From assembly GCF_001428625.1 (NCBI RefSeq), contig NZ_LMIE01000006.1:118058-182057 (forward strand): a stretch of 64,000 bases of DNA. The letters are read 5' to 3'. Source of the DNA: Hydrogenophaga sp. Root209 (GTDB taxonomy: Bacteria; Pseudomonadota; Gammaproteobacteria; Burkholderiales; Burkholderiaceae_C). Positions 51,282-60,693 of this stretch are shown here, piece by piece. Each line of letters starts with the position of its first letter. The first letter of the stretch is position 1. The translations under genes and the position numbers were made by a program. The notes below the pieces were generated by a model that worked only from the letters and a program-made list of their open reading frames with translations, had not been told where the DNA came from and did not search any database.

Positions 51282-52145
51282 TCAGCTGGCCGGACTGCTC
51301 GCCGGAAAATCGTAGGCGTCGTCGAGCACCTTGGTCGCCATGCGAGGCAGCATGCGGCCGATGAACGCCTCGCCCAGCCAGCGGCGCACCTGCGTCACCG
51401 ACGCGCCGGGTTCGAGTTCGAAGCTCAGACTGCTGAAGCTGCTGATGCCGTCGTCCACCAGCAGCCCGGCAGGCACCGCGGGCGTCGAGCCGGCATCGTC
51501 CAGCGGCGTGGCGGCTTCGAGCTTCCAGGCGTTGAGAAACCGGTCGAAGTAGCCCACCGTGCCCTGGCGCCAGACCTCGGCCACGTACACATTCCACGCG
51601 TTCTGTTGCTCCACCACGAAGCCCCAGGCGAATTCATGCACCTGCACCGGCGCCTGGTCAAAAACACCGATCTCGCGCACCTCTTCGCGCGCGGCGAATT
51701 CGGCAAACAGCGGTCCCGGGCCACTGGCCTGGCCGCTGACGAAGCGCTCGATCTCCTGCGGATCCGCCACAAACAACGCCTGATCGGCCTGCATGGATCG
51801 GCGCGCCCGCTTGAGCAGCCGCTCGGTCGCATCCACCGTCCTCTGGGCGTTGATGCAGCGGTCGCGGAAGGTGCGGCGCCCTTCTTCGGTGGAGATAAGG
51901 GTCACGGTTTCGTCGAACGCCGCGTCGTCCTGCAGGTGCCCCGATTCGCGCATGTGCAGCACGATGTCGAGCATGGAATTGCGGGTGATGTGCTCGATCA
52001 TGTAGGCCATCTCACCGCCTTCGTAGTCGGTCATCGACGACTTGATCCAGGCCATCAGCTCCAGGCCCGAGAGGCCCTGCGGCGCGCGCGGCATGTCGTT
52101 GAACAGAGCCCGAAGCACCCGCACGGTGTCCAAATCACTCGCCAT
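51282..52145 (-). CDS. Hypothetical protein
   Basis: Not recognised. The 287-residue product starts MASDLDTVRVLRALFND, is acidic and soluble, and has an N-terminal helical part (1-130) and a mixed C-terminal half with 'VHEFAWGFVVEQQNAWNVYVAEVW' and an acidic Ser-rich tail. No signal peptide, membrane helix or known motif is visible. The start at 52145 is preferred over an ATG 25 codons upstream, which lies in the likely promoter. It stands alone between convergent and divergent neighbours. Confidence 0.6.
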   Translation of the reverse strand: MASDLDTVRVLRALFNDMPRAPQGLSGLELMAWIKSSMTDYEGGEMAYMIEHITRNSMLDIVLHMRESGHLQDDAAFDETVTLISTEEGRRTFRDRCINAQRTVDATERLLKRARRSMQADQALFVADPQEIERFVSGQASGPGPLFAEFAAREEVREIGVFDQAPVQVHEFAWGFVVEQQNAWNVYVAEVWRQGTVGYFDRFLNAWKLEAATPLDDAGSTPAVPAGLLVDDGISSFSSLSFELEPGASVTQVRRWLGEAFIGRMLPRMATKVLDDAYDFPASSPAS

Positions 52146-52366
52146 AAACCCCTCCAGGCTCGCATACACGCAAATGGGTGGGTGGCCAGAACAGGCCTCC
52201 AATACCCGGTACAGTGGCAAGCATAGTTCCGAACCGATGCTTGAAACACCTTGAATGCCTCACGGCGAGGGCTCGGTGGGTCAAGAGCGTGACGGTTTTG
52301 GCACGCTTGACCGAACACCCGTGAACATCGTCGAGCCTGCCGTCAACCCAGCCCCAGGAGAACCCC

Positions 52367-52780
52367 ATGCGCTTCAAATCACTGCTCGCCACCCTCACCC
52401 TGGCTCTTGCCGCAGGCGTCGTCTCGGCACAGGACGCCGTCGTCTACCACTTCGACAACACCGTCGCGCAAGGCCTCAAAGGCTTGCGCAACGTTCGCAA
52501 CCACCTCGATACCGATCCCAAGGCGAAGATCACCATCGTCACCCACGCCGAGGGCGTGGACATGCTGATGGAGGGGGCCAAGGCGGCCAATGGCACCGAG
52601 TTCGCACCGCTGGTGTCGGCTCTCAAAAGCAGAGGCGTCGCCTTCGAGATCTGCGAGATCACACTGAAGAACCGCGACCTCAAGAAGGAGCAGTTCATCC
52701 AGGAAGCCGATTTCACGCCCTCGGGCGTGGTCAGGATCGCCAAGTTGCAGAAGCTGGGCTTTGCCTACATCAAGCCCTGA
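52367..52780 (+). CDS. Periplasmic DsrE-family protein
   Basis: A 137-residue exported protein: signal peptide (cleavage near VVSA-QD, residue 21) then a DsrE/DsrF-like fold (AVVYHFDNTVAQGLKGLRNV, 'KITIVTHAEGVDMLMEG', 'LVSALKSRGVAFEICEITLKNR'). Cytoplasmic DsrE carries sulfane sulfur on a conserved Cys; here the single mature Cys (FEICEIT) occupies a comparable position. Exported homologues are common in betaproteobacteria, with unknown roles in sulfur chemistry. It is convergent with the LysR gene at 52817. Confidence 0.85.
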   Translation: MRFKSLLATLTLALAAGVVSAQDAVVYHFDNTVAQGLKGLRNVRNHLDTDPKAKITIVTHAEGVDMLMEGAKAANGTEFAPLVSALKSRGVAFEICEITLKNRDLKKEQFIQEADFTPSGVVRIAKLQKLGFAYIKP

Positions 52781-52816
52781 AGCGCATGGCTGACCGGATG
52801 CGCGAGGGCCGCCCTT

Positions 52817-53728
52817 TCAACGCGACATCTGCGGATGCCGGGAGAACAGATCCGCGACCCACTCCACAAACGCCCGCACCTTCGCGCTCAGGTGCCGGTT
52901 GGGCGGGTACACCACGTACAGCGGGATCGTGTGGCAGGTCCAGTCGGGCAACAGCCGCACCAGCTCGCCGCGCTCGATCAACGGCATGGCCGCGAAGGAG
53001 GGCATCTGGGTGACACCCAGACCCGCCAGCGCCGCCGCGGTCATGGCGTTGCTTTCGTTCACCGAGAGCTTGTACCGGCCTGAGATCTCCAGCATCTGGC
53101 CGTCCTTCTCGAACTCGTTCGCGAAAGGCCGTCCGTTGCGGGTGGAGAAGTAGTTCACCATGGTGTGCTCGTTCTCCAGCTGCTCGGGGTGCGTGGGCGT
53201 GCCATGCGCCTTGAGGTAGGCGGGTGAGGCGACAGTGATCAGCGCCACGTTGGCCACGCGCCGCGCCACCAGCGACTGGTCCAGCAACTCGCCGCCGCGG
53301 ATCACGCAGTCCACGTTGTCGGCCAGCAGGTCCACCGAGCGGTCGGTCACGCCCAGGTCGAGCTGGATGTCGGGGAAGCGGCGGTAGAAGTCGGCCAGCG
53401 CGGGGATGATGATCTCGCGCGCCACCGAAGTGCCCACGTCCACGCGCAGGCGCCCGCTCGGGCTGGCCTGGGCGTTGGTCATGCTGGCCTCGATGTCGTC
53501 CAGGTCGTTGAGCACGCGCACCGTGCGCTCGTAGTAGGCCGCGCCATCGGGCGTGACGGTCACGCGCCGCGTCGTGCGGTTGAGCAGCTTGACCTTCAGG
53601 CGCGACTCCAGGTGCTGCACCAGCTTGGTCACCGTGCCCTTGGGCAGGTCCAGCGACTCCGCCGCCTTGGTGAAGGTGCCGGCCTCCACCACCCGCGCAA
53701 ACACGCGTATCGATTGAATCTGGTCCAT
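52817..53728 (-). CDS. LysR-family regulator of the efflux operon (inferred)
   Basis: A 303-residue LysR protein: MDQIQSIRVFARVVEAGTFT, 'PKGTVTKLVQHLESRLKVKLLNRTTR' as the helix-turn-helix, then a substrate-binding domain (RLRVDVGTSVAREIIIPALADF). It belongs to the CrgA-like branch common in Burkholderiales. It is divergent from the gene at 53840 that opens the RND efflux operon, with 111 nt between, so it probably controls that operon. Confidence 0.9.
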   Translation of the reverse strand: MDQIQSIRVFARVVEAGTFTKAAESLDLPKGTVTKLVQHLESRLKVKLLNRTTRRVTVTPDGAAYYERTVRVLNDLDDIEASMTNAQASPSGRLRVDVGTSVAREIIIPALADFYRRFPDIQLDLGVTDRSVDLLADNVDCVIRGGELLDQSLVARRVANVALITVASPAYLKAHGTPTHPEQLENEHTMVNYFSTRNGRPFANEFEKDGQMLEISGRYKLSVNESNAMTAAALAGLGVTQMPSFAAMPLIERGELVRLLPDWTCHTIPLYVVYPPNRHLSAKVRAFVEWVADLFSRHPQMSR

Positions 53729-53839
53729 GCCCTCACTCCTTGACGTGCTGTTTTATGGCCGGATTGTTCACGCATTGGAAACAGACAACTGGTTGAAGGT
53801 GGCTTTATCCGCAGAAGCGGTGTGTCTATAGTCCAGTCC

Positions 53840-54673
53840 ATGGTTTCAACTCCCTCTTCCTCCGCTCCGTTGGTGCCGGCACAGACCCTGTGGGTGCCGG
53901 GCACGCCAGCGCTGGAGCTGCGCGTCTGGGGCAAGAAGCCGCGCGGCGGTGCGGTGCCGCTGGTGCTGCACTTCCACGGCGGTGCCTTCGTCTCGGGCGA
54001 CCTGGACAGCGGCGCCTGCCTGGCCGAGCTGCTGGCCAACTCGGGCGCGGTGGTGGCGTCGCTGGCCTACCCGCTGGCGCCCGCGCACCGTTTCCCCGAC
54101 GCGGTGGAAGCCGGCTACGCGGCGCTGGAGTGGCTGTACAAGCAACGCACCCGCCTGGCCGGCTCGACCGCGCCCCTGTTCGTCGCCGGTGAAGAGGCCG
54201 GCGGCAACCTCGCTGCCGCGGTGGCGCTGATGGTGCGCGACCGCGGCCACCCGCCGCTGGCCGGGCAGATCCTGGTCGCCCCCATGCTGGACCCGTGCAA
54301 CGCCACCGCGTCGCTGCGGAAAACGATGGGCGAAGCCACCGGCTGCAAGTGGATGGATGGCTGGCAGCAGTACCTGCGCGGCCCGATGGACGCCGAACAT
54401 CCCTATGCCGTGCCTGGCCGTGCGCAGCGACTCGCCGGCCTGCCTCCCGCGCTGATCCTGACCGGCGGCGACGACCCGATGCGCGACGAGGCCCTGGCCT
54501 ACGCCGAGCGCCTGCGCGGCGCCGGCATTGCCGTGCACAGCGGCGTGTTGCCCTCCACCACCGGCTGGCCCGACTCGCTGAGCGAGCAGCCCGCCGAAGA
54601 ATGTCCGTGCGCCATCGAGGTGCGCGAACACCTGCGCGCCTTCTTCCAGGCCGCGACGCCACCGCCGTCCTGA
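53840..54673 (+). CDS. Alpha/beta hydrolase-fold protein without catalytic Ser and His
   Basis: A 277-residue protein of the hormone-sensitive-lipase-like branch. It has the oxyanion motif FHGGAF (H46-G48) and the usual 'YPLAPAHRFPDAVEAGYAAL'. At the nucleophile elbow it reads AGEEAGGN (E118-E119), where active members have GDSAGG, so the Ser is Glu. The acid region GGDDPMRDEA is present, but the catalytic His region near the C-terminus has no His (GVLPSTTGWP). It is therefore predicted to be catalytically inactive. It lies 91 nt before the RND adaptor gene on the same strand. A GTG at 53822 is an alternative start. Confidence 0.85.
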   Translation: MVSTPSSSAPLVPAQTLWVPGTPALELRVWGKKPRGGAVPLVLHFHGGAFVSGDLDSGACLAELLANSGAVVASLAYPLAPAHRFPDAVEAGYAALEWLYKQRTRLAGSTAPLFVAGEEAGGNLAAAVALMVRDRGHPPLAGQILVAPMLDPCNATASLRKTMGEATGCKWMDGWQQYLRGPMDAEHPYAVPGRAQRLAGLPPALILTGGDDPMRDEALAYAERLRGAGIAVHSGVLPSTTGWPDSLSEQPAEECPCAIEVREHLRAFFQAATPPPS

Positions 54674-54764
54674 CGGACCCCCGCTCCCCTTTCTCACCAC
54701 CCTGAAACGCCAACCCCGGTCACCCACCGGGGGCGGCCCTGTTCGCCCTCAAAAAGGAAAAATC

Positions 54765-55982
54765 ATGTCCAAGCTGCCCGCTTTCCAGCACCGCATCTGG
54801 TGGCCCACCGCCGCCGTCCTGGCGCTCATCATCGTCGCGGGAACCGCAATCGTGCGAGACGTCGGCGTTGCCCGCGCCAGCTCGCCGCCCAGTGCACCAC
54901 CGCCCATGCCGGTGTCCGTGGCCACCGTGACCGAGAGCGACATCGCCGCCTGGGAAGAATTCTCGGGCCGCCTGGAAGCGGTGGAGCGCGTGGACATCCG
55001 ATCCCGCGTCGCGGGCGTGGTGCAAGCCACGCATTTCCGCGAAGGCGCGCTGGTGGCCAAGGGCGACCTGCTGGTCTCCATCGACCCCGCACCCTTTGAA
55101 GCCGAGGTGGCGCGCGCCGAAGCGCAGACCGTCGCGGCGCAGGCCCGCGTGACCCACGCCACCAACGAACACGCCCGGGCACGCCGCCTGTGGGACGACA
55201 AGGCGATCGCCCAGCGCGAGCTGGACGACCGCGAGAACGTGCTGCGCGAGGCCGAGGCCAACCTGAAAGCAGCGCAGGCCCAGCTGCAGACCACACGCCT
55301 GAGCCTGGGCTACACGCAGGTACGCGCCCCGGTGGCCGGGCGCATCGGCCGGCTGGAGGTGACCGTGGGCAACCTGATCGCCGCCGGCCCGGGCGCGCCC
55401 GTGCTCACCACCCTGGTCTCGGTCAGCCCGATCTACGCCAGCTTCGACGCCGACGAAAAAACCGTGACCGGCGCGCTCAAGAGTCTCGCGGGCGGCGCAC
55501 GTCGGACCATTGAACGCATCCCCGTGCAGATGGGCACCTCGGCCACCAGCGACACCCCCTACACCGGCCAGCTGCAGCTGATCGACAACCAGGTCGACCC
55601 ACGCAGCGGCACGGTGCGCGTGCGCGCCGTGTTCGACAACAAGGACGGCAGCCTGATGCCCGGGCAGTTCGCGCGCATCCGCATGGGCCAGCCGCAGACC
55701 GCGCGCACCCTGCTGGTGAGCGAGCGCGCCGTCGGCACCGACCAGGACAAGAAGTACGTGCTGGTGGTGGGCGAGGGCGACAAGACCGAGTACCGCGCCG
55801 TCACGCTGGGCGGGTCCGTCGATGGCCTGCGCACCGTGCTCAGCGGCCTGAAACCCGGTGAGCGCATCGTCGTCAACGGCCTGCAGCGCGTGCGCCCCGG
55901 TGACGTGGTGCAACCGGAGATCGTGCCGATGAATGCCCGCTCGACGACGCCGGAAAACCCCGTGGCCGTGGCCAAGTCCTGA
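54765..55982 (+). CDS. RND efflux periplasmic adaptor (MexE/AcrA-like)
   Basis: The membrane-fusion subunit that links the pump to the outer-membrane channel. The 405-residue protein has an N-terminal membrane/signal segment (~10-30), a barrel-sandwich start 'GRLEAVERVDIRSRVAGVV', an alpha hairpin (~100-170), a lipoyl half-site 'YTQVRAPVAGRIGR', a beta-barrel domain with 'NQVDPRSGTVRVRAVFDN', and the membrane-proximal domain. AAGGA lies before the ATG. It is followed 26 nt later by the RND pump gene. Confidence 0.94.
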   Translation: MSKLPAFQHRIWWPTAAVLALIIVAGTAIVRDVGVARASSPPSAPPPMPVSVATVTESDIAAWEEFSGRLEAVERVDIRSRVAGVVQATHFREGALVAKGDLLVSIDPAPFEAEVARAEAQTVAAQARVTHATNEHARARRLWDDKAIAQRELDDRENVLREAEANLKAAQAQLQTTRLSLGYTQVRAPVAGRIGRLEVTVGNLIAAGPGAPVLTTLVSVSPIYASFDADEKTVTGALKSLAGGARRTIERIPVQMGTSATSDTPYTGQLQLIDNQVDPRSGTVRVRAVFDNKDGSLMPGQFARIRMGQPQTARTLLVSERAVGTDQDKKYVLVVGEGDKTEYRAVTLGGSVDGLRTVLSGLKPGERIVVNGLQRVRPGDVVQPEIVPMNARSTTPENPVAVAKS

Positions 55983-56008
55983 GCCATCGCGCCAATGAAA
56001 AGAACACC

Positions 56009-59000
56009 ATGAACCTCTCGAAATTTTTCATCGATCGGCCGATCTTCGCGGGCGTGCTCTCGCTGCTGATCCTGATCGCCGGCCTGGTCGCGCTGCGCGG
56101 CCTGCCGATCTCCGAGTACCCCGATGTGGCCCCGCCCTCGGTGGTGGTGCGCGCCCAGTACCCGGGCGCCAACCCCAAAGTGATCGCCGAAACCGTGGCC
56201 ACGCCGCTGGAGGAATCCATCAACGGCGTGGAAGGCATGCTCTACATGGGCAGCCAGGCCACCACCGACGGCGTGATGACGCTCACCGTCACCTTCAAGC
56301 TCGGCACCGACCCCGACAAGGCCCAGCAGCTGGTGCAGAACCGCGTCTCGCAGGCCGAGCCGCGCCTGCCAGAAGAGGTGCGCCGCCTGGGCGTGACCAC
56401 GGTCAAGAGCTCGCCCGACATCACGATGGTGGTGCACCTGGTTTCGCCCAACGACCGCTACGACATCAACTACCTGCGCAACTACGCGGTGCTCAACGTC
56501 AAGGACCGCCTGGCGCGCATCGAAGGCGTGGGCCAGGTGCAGATCTTCGGCGGTGGCGACTACTCCATGCGCGTCTGGCTCGACCCGCAGAAGGTCGCGC
56601 AGCGCGGCCTCTCGGCCAGCGACGTGGTGGCCGCCATCCGCGGCCAGAACGTGCAGGCCGCCGCCGGCGTGGTCGGCGCTTCGCCGGGCCTGCCGGGCGT
56701 GGACATGCAGTTGTCCATCAACGCCCAGGGCCGCTTGCAGACCGAAGAGGAGTTCGGCGACATCATCGTCAAGGCCGGTGCCGACGGCGCCGTGACCCGG
56801 CTGCGCGACATCGCGCGGCTGGAGCTGGGCGCGGCCGACTATTCGCTGCGCTCGCTGCTCAACAACAAGCCCGCCGTCGGCATGGGTGTATTCCAGGCGC
56901 CGGGCTCCAACGCGCTGGACATCTCGGCCCAGGTGCGCGAGACCATGGCCGAGCTGCAGAAGAACATGCCCGAGGGCGTGGAATTCCGCATCGCGTACGA
57001 CCCCACGCAGTTTGTGCGCGCTTCCATCAAGTCGGTGATCACCACGCTGCTCGAAGCCATCGCGCTCGTGGTGCTGGTGGTGATCGTGTTCCTGCAGACC
57101 TGGCGCGCCTCCATCATTCCGCTGCTGGCGGTGCCGGTGTCGGTGGTGGGCACCTTCGCGGTGCTGCACCTGCTGGGCTTCTCGATCAACGCGCTCTCGC
57201 TGTTCGGCCTCGTGCTGGCGATCGGCATCGTGGTCGATGACGCCATCGTGGTGGTGGAAAACGTGGAACGCAACATCGAAGCCGGCCTGTCGCCGCGCGA
57301 TGCGACCTACCGCGCGATGAAGGAAGTGTCCGGGCCCATCATCGCGATCGCGTTGGTGCTGGTCGCGGTGTTCGTGCCGCTGGCCTTCATCAGCGGCCTC
57401 ACCGGCCAGTTCTACAAGCAGTTCGCGGTGACCATCGCCATCTCCACCGTGATCTCGGCGATCAACTCGCTCACGCTCTCGCCCGCGCTCGCTGCCCTGC
57501 TGCTGCGCGGCCATGACGCTCCGAAGGACGCGCTCACGCGCGGCATGGACCGCGTCTTCGGCCCGCTGTTTCGCGGCTTCAACCGCTTCTTCAACCGCGG
57601 TGCCGAGGCCTACAGCGGCGGCGTGCGGCGCGTCATCTCGCGCAAGGCGCTGATGATGGTGATCTACCTCGCGCTGGTGGGCGTGACCTTCGGCCTGTTC
57701 AAGGCGGTGCCCAGCGGCTTCGTGCCGGCGCAGGACAAGCAGTACCTGATCGGCTTCGCACAGTTGCCCGATGGCGCCACGCTGGACCGCACCGAGGAGG
57801 TGATCCACCGCATGGGCGAGATCACCAAGCAGAACCCGAACGTGGAAGACGCCATCGCCTTCCCCGGCCTGTCCATCAACGGCTTCACCAACAGCTCGAA
57901 CTCCGGCATCGTGTTCGCCACGCTCAAGCCCTTTGCCGAGCGCCAGCGCGCCGACCAGAGCGGCGGCGCCGTCGCGGGCCAGCTGAACCAGGCCTACGGC
58001 AGCATCCAGGACGCCTTCATCGTGATGTTCCCGCCGCCGCCGGTGGCGGGCCTGGGCACCACGGGCGGCTTCAAGCTGCAGCTGGAAGACAAGGCTTCGC
58101 TGGGCTATGACGCGATGGACGCGGCGGTCAAGGCCTTCATGGCCAAGGCCTACCAGACGCCCGAGCTCGCCGGCATGTTCACGAGCTGGCAGGTCAACGT
58201 GCCGCAGCTCTACGCCGACATCGACCGCACCAAGGCGCGCCAGCTCGGCGTGCCGGTGACGGACATCTTCGACACCATGCAGATCTACCTCGGCAGCCTG
58301 TACGTGAACGACTTCAACCAGTTCGGCCGCACCTACAGCGTACGCGCCCAGGCCGATGCACCCTACCGCGCGCGCGCCGAAGACGTGGGCCTGCTCAAGG
58401 TGCGCTCAAACTCGGGCGAGATGGTGCCGCTGTCGGCACTGATGAAGGTGAATTCCAGCTTCGGCCCCGAGCGCGCCATGCGCTACAACGGCTACCTCTC
58501 GGCCGACATCAACGGCGGCCCCGCGCCCGGCTTCTCGTCGGGCCAGGCGCAGGACGCGATCGAGCGCATCGCCGCCGAGACGCTGCCGCAGGGCATCGGC
58601 TTTGAGTGGACCGAGCTCACCTACCAGGAAATCCTGGCCGGCAACTCCGCGCTGTGGGTGTTCCCGCTGGCCATCCTGCTGGTGTTCCTGGTGCTGGCCG
58701 CGCAGTACGAGAGCCTCACGCTGCCGCTGTCCATCATCCTGATCGTGCCCATGGGCCTGCTCGCCGCCATGACCGGGGTGTGGCTGGACGGGGGTGACAA
58801 CAACGTGTTCACGCAGATCGGGCTGATCGTGCTGGTCGGGCTCTCGGCGAAGAACGCGATCCTGATCGTGGAGTTCGCCCGCGAGCTGGAGTTTGCCGGG
58901 CGCACGCCAGTGCAGGCCGCCATCGAAGCCAGCCGCCTGCGGCTGCGTCCCATCCTCATGACCTCGCTGGCCTTCGTGATGGGCGTGCTGCCGCTGGTGC

Positions 59001-59236
59001 TGGCCACTGGCGCGGGCGCGGAGATGCGCTCGGCCATGGGCGTGGCCGTGTTCGCCGGGATGATCGGCGTGACCGCCTTCGGCCTGTTCCTCACGCCGGT
59101 GTTCTACGTGCTGCTGCGCCGCCTGGCGGGCAACCGCCCACTCAAGCTGCACGGCGCCGTGCCGCACCTGGACGGCTTTGCCTCCGGCGGTGGCGGCTCC
59201 GCGCGCCCGGTGCCCGCCGCCCCCCTGACCCATTGA
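56009..59236 (+). CDS. RND efflux inner-membrane pump (AcrB/MexF-like)
   Basis: The proton-driven pump of the tripartite system, exporting hydrophobic drugs or solvents. The 1075-residue length and layout (twelve helices, two large periplasmic loops) are those of HAE1-family RND pumps. It begins NLSKFFIDRPIFAGVLS, has the proton-relay helix GIVVDDAIVVVENVER (two Asp in helix 4), and GLSAKNAILIVEFA in helix 10 with the relay Lys. It belongs by wording to the MexF/AcrB-like group. The stop is 23 nt before the outer-membrane factor gene. Confidence 0.95.
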   Translation: MNLSKFFIDRPIFAGVLSLLILIAGLVALRGLPISEYPDVAPPSVVVRAQYPGANPKVIAETVATPLEESINGVEGMLYMGSQATTDGVMTLTVTFKLGTDPDKAQQLVQNRVSQAEPRLPEEVRRLGVTTVKSSPDITMVVHLVSPNDRYDINYLRNYAVLNVKDRLARIEGVGQVQIFGGGDYSMRVWLDPQKVAQRGLSASDVVAAIRGQNVQAAAGVVGASPGLPGVDMQLSINAQGRLQTEEEFGDIIVKAGADGAVTRLRDIARLELGAADYSLRSLLNNKPAVGMGVFQAPGSNALDISAQVRETMAELQKNMPEGVEFRIAYDPTQFVRASIKSVITTLLEAIALVVLVVIVFLQTWRASIIPLLAVPVSVVGTFAVLHLLGFSINALSLFGLVLAIGIVVDDAIVVVENVERNIEAGLSPRDATYRAMKEVSGPIIAIALVLVAVFVPLAFISGLTGQFYKQFAVTIAISTVISAINSLTLSPALAALLLRGHDAPKDALTRGMDRVFGPLFRGFNRFFNRGAEAYSGGVRRVISRKALMMVIYLALVGVTFGLFKAVPSGFVPAQDKQYLIGFAQLPDGATLDRTEEVIHRMGEITKQNPNVEDAIAFPGLSINGFTNSSNSGIVFATLKPFAERQRADQSGGAVAGQLNQAYGSIQDAFIVMFPPPPVAGLGTTGGFKLQLEDKASLGYDAMDAAVKAFMAKAYQTPELAGMFTSWQVNVPQLYADIDRTKARQLGVPVTDIFDTMQIYLGSLYVNDFNQFGRTYSVRAQADAPYRARAEDVGLLKVRSNSGEMVPLSALMKVNSSFGPERAMRYNGYLSADINGGPAPGFSSGQAQDAIERIAAETLPQGIGFEWTELTYQEILAGNSALWVFPLAILLVFLVLAAQYESLTLPLSIILIVPMGLLAAMTGVWLDGGDNNVFTQIGLIVLVGLSAKNAILIVEFARELEFAGRTPVQAAIEASRLRLRPILMTSLAFVMGVLPLVLATGAGAEMRSAMGVAVFAGMIGVTAFGLFLTPVFYVLLRRLAGNRPLKLHGAVPHLDGFASGGGGSARPVPAAPLTH

Positions 59237-59259
59237 AGAAGACACAGAAGGTGCACACC

Positions 59260-60666
59260 ATGAAAAAGCTCCATCACCTGTTGCCGCTGGCCGCTGCCCT
59301 GTTCCTGGCCGGCTGCGCCACCGCGTTGCCGCCGCTGCCGACGTCGGTCGACACACCACCGCAGTTCAAGGAACAGCAGCGCCAGACCGAACGCTGGATC
59401 GTTGCCCAACCCGCCGAGGCCCAGAGCCGCGGCACCTGGTGGAAGGCGTTCAACGACCCGGTGCTCGACGACCTGGCCGAGCGCGCCGGCGCGAACAACA
59501 CCAGCATCCAGGAAGCCGCGGCCCGCCTGGCGCAGGCACGCTCGCTGGTGCGCGGCGCACAGGCCGACCGAGCGCCGCAGATCGGCGTGGGCGCTGGCGC
59601 CTCGCGCGGTGCCGGTGCCAACACCGCCAACGGCGCGACGCCGGCCACGCTGCTGCAGGCCGGGGTGAACCTCTCGTACGAGGTGGACCTGTTCGGCCGG
59701 TTGGCCCGCGTGCGCGACGCCGCCTCACTGGACGCGCAATCGCGCGAAGCCCTGCTGCAAAGCACGCGCCTGCTGGTGCAGGCCGAGGTGGCCCAGACCT
59801 ACCTGGCGCTGCGCGCGGCCGACACCGAACGCACCCTGGTGCAGGACACCGCCACCGCCTACGGCGACACGCTGCGCCTCACGCAGCGCCGCTTCGAGGC
59901 CGGTGACGTGGCCGAGCTCGACGTGATCCGCATCCAGACCGAACTCGCCTCGACGGAGGCCGAGGTGTTCGCGCTCAGCCGCAGCCGCGCCCAGTTGGAA
60001 AACGCGCTGGCCGTGCTGGTGGGCGAGCCCGCCTCGGGCTTCGCGCTCGCCTCCAACAGCGGCGCCCGCGCCCTGCCGGTGATCCCCGCCGGCGTGCCGG
60101 GCACGGTGCTCGCGCGCCGACCCGACGTGGCCGCAGCCCAAGCCTCGCTGCTGGCCGCGCAGGCCCGCGTGGGCGTGGCCCAGGCCGCGTGGTTCCCCAG
60201 CGTGTCGCTCACCGGCGCCGCTGGGTACGCGTCGCCCGACATCGGCGACCTGTTCAAGTGGTCGGCCCGCGCCTGGGGCATCGGCGCGCTGATGTCCGTG
60301 CCGCTGTTCGACGGTGGCCGGCGCGAGGCCGGCGTGCAGGGCGCGCAGGCGCAACTGGACGCCGCCGCCGCGAGTTACCGGGGCCAGGTGTTGAACGCCT
60401 TCCGCGAGGTCGAAGACCAGTTGTCCGCCCTGCGCCTGCTGCAGGACCAGTCGCAGGCCCAGGGCCGCGCGGTGAGTGCGGCGCAGCGCGCCAGCGCGAT
60501 CTCGGAGACGCGCTACCGCAACGGCCTGGTGAGCCAGCTTGAACTGCTGGACGCGCGCCGCAACGAACTGCTCAACCGCCGGCAGGCGCAGCGCGTGGAA
60601 GCGGCGCAGCAGCAGGCCACGGTGCTGCTGATCCGCGCGCTGGGCGGCGGGTGGGACAAGGCGTGA
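59260..60666 (+). CDS. RND outer-membrane channel lipoprotein (OprM-like)
   Basis: A TolC-like channel that completes the tripartite pump. The 468-residue product has a lipoprotein signal ending in LAGC, two related halves of the outer-membrane efflux protein domain ('WWKAFNDPVLDDLAERAGANN' near 50; 'RRPDVAAAQASLLAAQARVGVAQ' near 290), and long helical segments. The ATG at 59260 is chosen because AGAAGG lies 8 nt upstream and the signal peptide starts there; the TTG at 59233 gives a poorer leader. It is the last gene of the operon. Confidence 0.93.
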   Translation: MKKLHHLLPLAAALFLAGCATALPPLPTSVDTPPQFKEQQRQTERWIVAQPAEAQSRGTWWKAFNDPVLDDLAERAGANNTSIQEAAARLAQARSLVRGAQADRAPQIGVGAGASRGAGANTANGATPATLLQAGVNLSYEVDLFGRLARVRDAASLDAQSREALLQSTRLLVQAEVAQTYLALRAADTERTLVQDTATAYGDTLRLTQRRFEAGDVAELDVIRIQTELASTEAEVFALSRSRAQLENALAVLVGEPASGFALASNSGARALPVIPAGVPGTVLARRPDVAAAQASLLAAQARVGVAQAAWFPSVSLTGAAGYASPDIGDLFKWSARAWGIGALMSVPLFDGGRREAGVQGAQAQLDAAAASYRGQVLNAFREVEDQLSALRLLQDQSQAQGRAVSAAQRASAISETRYRNGLVSQLELLDARRNELLNRRQAQRVEAAQQQATVLLIRALGGGWDKA

Positions 60667-60693
60667 ACCTGGGCACCACCCACCAGGGCTGAA

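Noticed and set aside
55559-57808. Long minus-strand open frame opposite the RND pump
   Set aside because: Composition shadow of a clear AcrB-like gene; the translation is His/Arg-rich without motifs.
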